Positions 44,462-51,028 of a DNA stretch of 51,028 bases are shown here, one piece after another. The position numbers and the translations under genes were made by a program. How positions within the stretch are numbered: the first letter of the stretch is position 1; the number at the start of each line of letters is the position of its first letter. Under the pieces are notes generated by a model. That model had not been told where the DNA came from. It saw nothing but the letters and a program-made list of their open reading frames with translations, and ran no database searches. Origin of the DNA: Glomus cerebriforme (taxonomy: Eukaryota; Glomeromycota; Glomeromycetes; Glomerales; Glomeraceae); NCBI GenBank assembly GCA_003550305.1, contig QKYT01000505.1, positions 34,468 through 85,495 on the forward strand, given 5' to 3'.

Positions 44462-47400
44462 TATCCGAACAATATTTATTAACTATTAAATCTCTTGAAT
44501 CAAAACTTCAACAAACTGAATCAGAACTTAATGAAACAAAATCAAAATATCAAGAATTACAATTACGTTATGATAGTAATAATAATTCGGAATTTACATC
44601 AACTCCTATTACACCAATGTCTCCAATGATACCTGTCTTACCAAATAATGAATATTTTAAAGAATCGAATGTTTCATCAAAATTTGGTGTACATCGAAAA
44701 GTAAAATCTTTATCATCTGATCTCAAATCAGAAAAACGTGATCTCGCTCACGCTGCAATCGTTGAAAAACTTCAATTCGAATTAAAATTATTTGAATCTC
44801 TTCATAAGGATAAACAACAAAGTTTAGATGCTGTTAGACATGAATTGAACCTTTTAGAAACAGATTATCAAGAAACTTTACAATTAGTGGATGAGCTTCG
44901 AGAAGAACTTAAAAAGCGTGATGATAAATCATCTAAAATAACGGATGAACCAGATAATAATGTTCAATTACTTCAAGAAGTTGAACAACTCAAGGAGAAA
45001 CAAAAACAACTTTTACAAAATATTGAAGAATATGAAATTGAAAATAATAAACAAGTAGAAGAAATTAAAGGTTTAGAATTAAATATTCGTGATCTTCGTA
45101 AACAAATGGCCGCTGAAACTTCTGCTAATGAAGTTTCAAGTAGAGATTATGAAAATATAATTAAACGACTTGAAAATGAACTTAAAGAAGTTAAAGAGAC
45201 CGTTAATCAAGATAAGAGATCAACTACAACGTCAAAAGATTTTACAACTAATGATGAAACTTCGGCTGATAAACTTGAACAAAACGTTGACGAAAATGTA
45301 ATAGCATTAGAAGATACTGTGAGAAATCTTGAGACTCAATTAAGGAAAGTCAGAGAGAACGCTGATCAGGATATGATAACCACCTTACAATCTCAACTTT
45401 CTTCTCTTAAATTAGAGATTAAGGACAAGGATGGTATTATCGAACAAGAGTTGGAAAATAAAAGTTTATTACAAAAGAATATCAAAGATAGAGAGACTGA
45501 GATAGCTATACTTACAAAACAGTTGAAGGATCTTAGAAAACAAGATGATGATGTGCAAAAGAGAATGAAAGATATTCAAGTACAATTAGGTAACACTAAA
45601 GAAATAAATAAGTCATTGGAAGGTGAATTGGATAATATTAAAGAAGAATTGAAAGATGTAAAAGAGAAAGAATCTCAAGCACTTGAACAATTACAAGTAC
45701 TTGATGTTGAAATGTCGAAACTTCAACAAGAATTAGTACGCCTACGTAATGTGGAAATTACGCAACGAGAACACATTGCTGTATTAGAAGCTCAATTAAC
45801 AGAACAAGGTGCACAGATCGATAATGAACTTGTAAATGTAAAATCAGAATTGGCAATTTCAAAAGAATTAGAAATTACGAACAAACAAACAATTTCTGAA
45901 CTTGAATCTAAATTAAATAATTCTGAATCTCTAATATCTACTCTACAATCTGAAATTGAGACGTTGAATTCTAAAGAAAATGATACACTTGTTAAATTAC
46001 GAAAAGAATTATCAGACACTAAATCAGAGATGGAATCACAGAATGAATTGTTATCAGAACTTGGAAATCAATTGACAACAACTGAAAAAGAACGTGACCA
46101 ATATTCTGAACGCGTTAATGAACTATCAAGAATAATTGAAGAACGGGAAAATCAACAAAAGGAAGAAGTTAAAGCTCTTGAATTAACAATAACAAATTTG
46201 GAGAATGAACTCAATGATACAAAGACTATATCCCAAACCTATCAAGATGAAATGAAATCCCTAGGAGAAAAACTTTCTGATTTGGAAGCTCAACTTGATG
46301 AAGCAATAGCTTCAAATGAAAAACATATTCAAGAGATCAATAATCTTAATTCTACATTAAATGAATCAAACGAAAAACATGTTCAAGAGATCAATAATCT
46401 TAATTCCATATTAAATGAATCAAATGAAAAACATGTTCAAGAAATCAATAATCTTAATTCTACATTAAATGAATCAAACGAAAAACATGTTCAAGAGATC
46501 AATAATCTTAATTCTATATTAAATGAATCTAACATTCATCTCACTGAGAAAGAGGAATTAATTTTGACTAAAAACACTCTCATTAAAGAATTAGAAGCAA
46601 CCATTGAAAAGATTAATGAGAAATTAGCTGATGCTGAATTATCTAGGACTTCTGAATCTGATCATGTAAAATCACTTCGGGATAAAATTGCAGAAATTGA
46701 AGCTAAATTGGAACAAAGTCCATCACCAGCTGATCTTGAATCAGCACAACAATATGCAGAAAAACAAACTGAACTCGTTAAAGAACTTGAAAGTAAAATC
46801 GATGAAATTAATAAAACAAATTCATCAGAGGTCGCTAAGATGAATGAAAATATTGACAACCTAACCAAGGAATTAAAGGAGATGAAATCTGCCGAAGAAG
46901 CACAAAATTCTTTGATTCATGAATTAGAGTCTGAACTAAAAGAAAAAGAAGACAAGACAATAGAATTAAAAGAAATGTTAAATAGTGCCAATGCTCAACT
47001 TGCAGAAAAAGATGAACAATTAAGTGTCAAAGAGAATCTTGAACAACAAGTACAAAAATTACAAGAAGAACTTGATTTAATGGTCAAGGAACTAACGGAT
47101 ATTTCTACAAAATGTGAAGATGCGGAAGATCTTTCAAAAGAATATAAAGTACAAATAACGAAATTAGAAGTTGCTCTTGAAGAAGCCAAGAAATTATCAA
47201 GTGATAAACAAAAAACCGATGAAACATTAGAAACCTCTGAATTGGAATTCAAGGACACGACAACGCAAGATAATCTTATTAAATCACTTCAAGAAAAAAT
47301 TAATGTACTTGAACATAAAACATTAAGTGATAACGCGACTAAACGTGAAGTTGAAATTAAAGAATTGAATGAAAAGATTTCTAAATTAGAAGAAATGAAC

Positions 47401-47730
47401 GAAGAAAAAACTAATTTAATAGAAAATCTAAAAGAAAATGGAGTAGAAGTACAAGGGTCAAGGCAAAAATTAGAAGTATTACAACAAGAAAAGAATGATC
47501 TTGTAAAAGAAATTGAAACTTTGAAAGTTAAATTGGAAGATAAGACGACTCAATATGAACAATTAAAAATTTCAGTAGAGGAAGAGAAAAAAGAAATTGA
47601 AATTATTTTAGCAGAAGAAAGAAAAGCCAAAAATAATGTTGAACTTGCTTATGCTAATCTTGAAAATCAAATTGAAGTACTTCAAGGAGGTCCAAAAAAG
47701 AGCAAATTTATGAAATTTATGTGTTTTTAA
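41597..47730 (+). CDS. Kinesin-4-like motor protein with SxIP array and long coiled coil
   Basis: Five exons, 41597-41630, 41785-41997, 42098-42440, 42543-42843 and 42934-47730, about 1895 aa. The N-terminal motor (residues about 1-392) has the P-loop [12 protein letters not shown], switch [14 protein letters not shown], switch II DLAGSER, and [19 protein letters not shown] followed by [11 protein letters not shown] and [14 protein letters not shown]. The [19 protein letters not shown] wording points to the kinesin-4 (KIF4/KIF21) class. About 50 Ser/Pro/Asn-rich residues sit between switch I and II. Residues about 430-566 form a basic Ser/Thr/Pro/Gly-rich linker with repeated SxIP motifs; the rest is almost continuous coiled coil with an Asn run near 44436 and a four-fold 18-residue repeat. 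An ATP-driven microtubule motor, probably dimeric, acting at plus ends. Intron phases were checked by joining frames. Confidence 0.93.
43429..43643 (+). repeat. SxIP-rich tandem repeat coding region
   Basis: The repeated text [16 protein letters not shown] and relatives yields seven [ST]xIP motifs (SSIP, TGIP and five SGIP) among Arg, Ser and Pro. SxIP in a basic, disordered context is the known EB1-binding signal. At DNA level this is an imperfect tandem repeat with 63-66-bp periodicity. Confidence 0.8.
46312..46527 (+). repeat. Four-copy 54-bp repeat in the kinesin coiled coil
   Basis: Four in-frame units of 18 residues ([18 protein letters not shown]) alternate Thr and Ile at one position (T, I, T, I), so a 108-bp dimer seems to have been duplicated after the first doubling. 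18 residues make five helical turns, so helix register is kept. Confidence 0.9.
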
Positions 47731-48181
47731 ATTATTTATTATGTATTCATTTATTGTATAGAATTTCTTTAAATATGTATAGAATTATAAATATTTTAAA
47801 ATTAAATAATTAAATAAATAATAATTAACAAAATATTTAATTTCTACTAATTATTTTTTCGTAAGTTTACATAATGTCGCCAGTCAGGATACTGAATTGT
47901 TCGATTGACACCCCTTTTATGGGGAGTTCCGCGTTTTATATTGATAATAATTCTTTTATACAGAAATTCATAATTTTTGACAAACTATTCTCGGGAAAGA
48001 ATTTCCTCTCCATCTTGGCGAGAAACTTTCTTATTTTTGTCGTAAACGCGAAAAGCGTGAAAGGAATTATTTACATTACGCATATTCCGAATTTGAGATC
48101 ACGTAGAATGAGCTTGTGCGACCGTTAATCTTGCTATGTAATCACATCACTTTTAGCTGGTTTTTTTTAAAATTTTCTCCC
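47731..48181. other. Spacer between kinesin and dioxygenase genes
   Basis: The open frame 47874-48128 has no recognisable domain and lies where the dioxygenase promoter is expected. A CCCCTTTTATGGGG hairpin sits at about 47909. Both neighbouring genes run left to right. Confidence 0.4.
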
Positions 48182-49432
48182 ATGGAAATTCCAATAATTG
48201 ATTTTTCATTATTTGACACCGATCAAGTTAATTGTTCTAAAGAAATAAAAAAAGCTAGCGAGACCGTTGGTTTTTTTTATTTAAAAAATCATGGAATTTC
48301 ACAAGATATTATTGATGGAATGTTCACACATGTTAGTAAGATTCGTCACGGTTATTTTCATTAAATGTTAAATTTTCATATTTATTTTATGTAGACAAAG
48401 GAATTTTTTGATCTTTCAAAAGAAGAAAAATTAAAATACTCAGTAGATGAAAACAAAAAAGGTTATATTTCTATTCATCAAGAAATGCTTGATCCATCAA
48501 ATCAAAAAATCGGTGATTGGAAAGAGTAAGTTACGATTATCTTTTAAACTAATTTATATGAAAATTCTAAATCTTTTTTATTTCTTTTTTTAGGTGTTTT
48601 AATTTTGGTAAATTGCAAAATGAAAATCAAGAATTACCTCCTAATTTCGAAAAGGAATTTTTCATTAAATTTGAAAAGGTTTTGACTTTTCATTAAAATA
48701 AGTGTCTTTCTTTCTTGATTCCTTAATACCTTACTTAAATCTCGTAACTAATTTTTTTTTATCTAGATGTGTCATCAATTATGTATGAAAATATTACAAG
48801 CTTTTGCTATAGCATTAGAAATTCCACAAGAAGAGGGTGGTAAAAATTGGTTTGAACAGAGACATAAATATGAAAATAAATCTGGCGATACTTTAAGAAT
48901 TTTACACTACCCTCCTATGAATCATAATGTTGATGAAAAAGATTTTCGTGCTGGAAGGTAAATATTAAAAAAAAAAAAATTTATTATTAAAATATTATTA
49001 TGATTTTAATAAATTGTTTTTTTTTATAGTCATACAGATTATGGTTCTCTGACAATACTATTTCAAAAAGATATTGGAGGTTTAGAAATAGAATTACCTT
49101 CTACAAAACAATGGATATCAGCTCCCGTCATTAACGATTGTGCATTAATTAATATAGCAGATTTATTAGAATATTGGTCAAAAGGTCTATTTAAATCTAC
49201 TAAACATCGTGTTACGTTTAATAATGATACATCAATGATGGATAGATATAGTATAGCATATTTTTGTCATGCTGAAGATGATGTTGGATTAGATCCTATT
49301 CCAAGTAAATATTTAGAAAATTTGAACTCGATAAATGTGAAAAAGGGAATTGTTTATGGTGTTGATGGTATAAAAACACCTTTAACTGCTGGTGAACACT
49401 TAAGATACAGATTGGTTTCTACTTATCGTTAA
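48182..49432 (+). CDS. 2-oxoglutarate/Fe(II)-dependent dioxygenase (isopenicillin-N-synthase-like)
   Basis: Five exons, 48182-48331, 48395-48525, 48594-48678, 48767-48957 and 49030-49432, about 319 aa. The N-terminal MEIPIIDFSLF and GFFYLKNHGIS are typical of the DIOX_N domain. The catalytic jelly-roll carries HTD (His about 187, Asp 189), the second metal His in STKHRV near 245, and Arg in DRYSIAYF near 257 for 2-oxoglutarate binding, so the active site is complete. Length matches the family. The first donor is GTTAGT; using the nearby GTAAGA instead would break the frame. It oxidises a small organic substrate using O2 and 2-oxoglutarate, probably in the cytosol; the substrate cannot be told from sequence. 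Confidence 0.92.
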
Positions 49433-50151
49433 TTGTTGATTTACTAAGATATATTTTGTAATTTATTGATCATTTGAGATCTATCACGTAATTACGTGAC
49501 AATTTCTGATTTCTTAATTTTGCCCAGAATTACATCTTCTGCCTTTGCGTTTCAAATTTTGGTCCAAAATTAACAATTTTTCTTTTTGTATTTTTAAAAT
49601 AATAAAGTTTATTGAACTAAAGAAGGCTACACTCTTTCACACTTATGCACAAAATTTAACTTGATCTAGTAAAAAATAAAAAATAACAATTTCGCATACA
49701 CTAACTAAATATTTGACGTTAAGAAATAAAGTAGTTATAAGCCGCTCCTTATTATAAAAATCTTGTATTATAAATTAATAATCACCTAATAAAAAGTAAG
49801 TTTCACTAATTGTACTGTAGTAATATACTAACATTTGATCAATAGTAAATCGTCTTTTAAAGAATCATTTTCTATTCTTGCTACTTCAGAAAGCTGCCGA
49901 GCTTCATTAGTTCATTTATGTTTTCAGTCGTGATTTGTTCACATTTTGTCATTTACAAGCTCCATTCTGTTATCTACAATCTTAATATTTAGCCTTCATT
50001 TCATTATTTTTACCAAAAAACTCATTTGTCAATAATATCCTTTACAGAGCTTAAAAAATGAAACTGAATGAGTAGTGACTAGTGAGTATGGTTCTTAGGA
50101 AAGCAAAAAAAATATATATATTTTTTTTTAGTAAATATATATATGATTAAT
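49433..50151. other. Spacer, nothing recognised
   Basis: AT-rich DNA after the dioxygenase gene. No open frame or RNA gene was seen. Confidence 0.45.
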
Positions 50152-50152
50152 A

Positions 50153-50215
50153 CAGTCGCCACTGGATATAACGAACCTTCCGTTCTAGTTCGGTATAGAG
50201 TGAATTCGTTATATA
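50153..50215. mobile_element. Solo end of a pogo-like transposon
   Basis: TA followed by CAGTCGCCACTGGATATAAC and a GGTATAGAGTGAATTCGTTATATAA stretch looks like the terminal region of a Tigger/pogo element (CAGTCG..., ATAACGAA repeated inverted). The other end and any transposase are not in the window. Confidence 0.5.
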
Positions 50216-50247
50216 ATATACCAACTCCTGGTAATTTTAGCCAAACT

Positions 50248-50347
50248 TATAGTGCTGGCCAGAATTATAATTTCGCTTAATACTATAAATTTTCAAAAAA
50301 GGTTATATATTTAATATTAATTACTGATAATTTTGGCCAGCACTATA
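50248..50347. mobile_element. Small MITE-like inverted repeat
   Basis: TATAGTGCTGGCCAGAATTAT (50248-50268) is repeated inverted with one mismatch at 50327-50347, a total length of 100 bp. TA at both outer edges fits a Tc1/mariner-like target. No coding capacity. Confidence 0.65.
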
Positions 50348-51028
50348 CATGTGGCCGAAATTATCCGAAATTATGGCCGAAATCGAAAATCCGAAATGTA
50401 AATTCGAAATTAATGCCGAATTCGAAATACCCAATCNAAATTNGAAACCTCTGCCNAAATTCNAAAATCTGGCCAAAATTTTTTTTATAGACCGAAATAG
50501 TTATTTGATAAATAAAAAAGATTGAGATTATTCTGATTTTATTTTTAAAATTTCGCCTTTTATTTTGTAGAAAATTCATAATTAAATAATACAATTATAC
50601 AATAACATAAATGTACAGTACGTTCCTCTCCTTTTATTTTTAGAGATGGTCTTCCTTGAACTTTTCGAAACATGAACCTGGTAATTGTAAGGGGAGATGG
50701 CGTGTTTTTAACCTTATTTAATATTGAGAAACATTACTAAACATTTCTTTTCCTTCTATTTTTTAGGCTGCAAATTTATTTTATTTTTGATTAGGAACAA
50801 TTCGAGATGTTTCTTTTTGTTTTTTTTTATAGCAACAAATTCTTGGATTAAATGGTAAGTTTGAGGCATATTACTTTTTTTCAATTTATTTAGGGATGTT
50901 ATTAATGATACTTTTTACTTCTTTTAATGACAATTTCGTGAAGAAAAACTTTAGATAAAATTATATGCATTTAATTTTCATGTATAATCTCAAACATTTT
51001 ATTTATTTGTAATAAAACTCATTAACAT
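50348..51028. other. Right-end spacer with degenerate GCCGAAAT repeats
   Basis: 50350-50480 has repeated GGCCGAAAT / CCGAAATT words and several undetermined bases, probably more decayed MITE sequence. A possible 22-bp internal exon (50833-50854, between TTTTATAG and GTAAGT) could belong to a gene continuing past the window, but nothing supports it beyond the splice signals. Confidence 0.35.

Noticed and set aside
47874..48128. 84-codon frame between kinesin and dioxygenase
   Set aside because: No domain, no splice partner and no coding bias; it lies in the likely promoter of the dioxygenase gene.

Overview
The window looks like nuclear DNA of an arbuscular-mycorrhizal fungus of the Rhizophagus/Glomus type. 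This is inferred from gene content and style, not from a database search. The DNA is very AT-rich, introns are short (about 60-100 bp, GT..AG), and genes are separated by long poly-A/T-rich spacers. There is a local expansion of TKL-like protein kinases, a Crinkler-type protein, and abundant transposon remnants. One assembly gap lies at 30403-30837 and there are a few single Ns.

Layout. 1-3.1 kb: a broken kinase C-terminus, a palindromic repeat, a short coding remnant and a 461-bp hAT-type MITE. 3.7-10.6 kb: two kinase genes (A, B) on the minus strand in duplicated flanks. 12.2-13.9 kb: a MITE and a 5'-truncated LINE-like retrotransposon with a perfect 17-bp target duplication. 14.4-16.8 kb: a kinase of another subfamily (C) with a 10-exon structure and a one-base frameshift. 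18.2-19.0 kb: MULE-like remnants with an inverted partial copy. 19.9-26.0 kb: kinases D and E on the plus strand. 26.5-29.0 kb: a two-exon Crinkler-like gene. 29.0-32.3 kb: a pogo/Tigger-type transposon with a dead transposase, itself carrying a nested element full of short repeats. 33.5-35.2 kb: kinase F. 36.3-37.2 kb: a membrane-anchored PD-(D/E)XK-like protein. 41.6-47.7 kb: a large kinesin-4-like motor. 48.2-49.4 kb: a 2-oxoglutarate/Fe(II) dioxygenase. The right end holds small transposon ends.

The five closely related kinases (A, B, D, E, F) sit in homologous cassettes of roughly 4.4-5.1 kb: a conserved upstream box, a zinc-finger-plus-N-lobe exon, a catalytic exon, two tiny tail exons and a shared 3' flank. 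The left pair points left and the right three point right, so the region is an inverted array that has been expanding and decaying. A single-base deletion in the E tail, an 11-bp deletion in the F tail, a frameshift in C and the wrecked copy at the left edge show birth-and-death evolution. The Crinkler gene sits inside the E-F interval, and the pogo element landed 7 bp after its stop codon.

No classical operon or CRISPR is expected or seen. The most unusual points are the two-zinc-site/kinase architecture with a conserved linear tail motif, the phase-1 mini-exon tail of gene C, the SxIP array in the kinesin, and the nested transposons with readable target duplications. Exon joins were worked out by hand from splice signals, reading phase and comparison among the copies.
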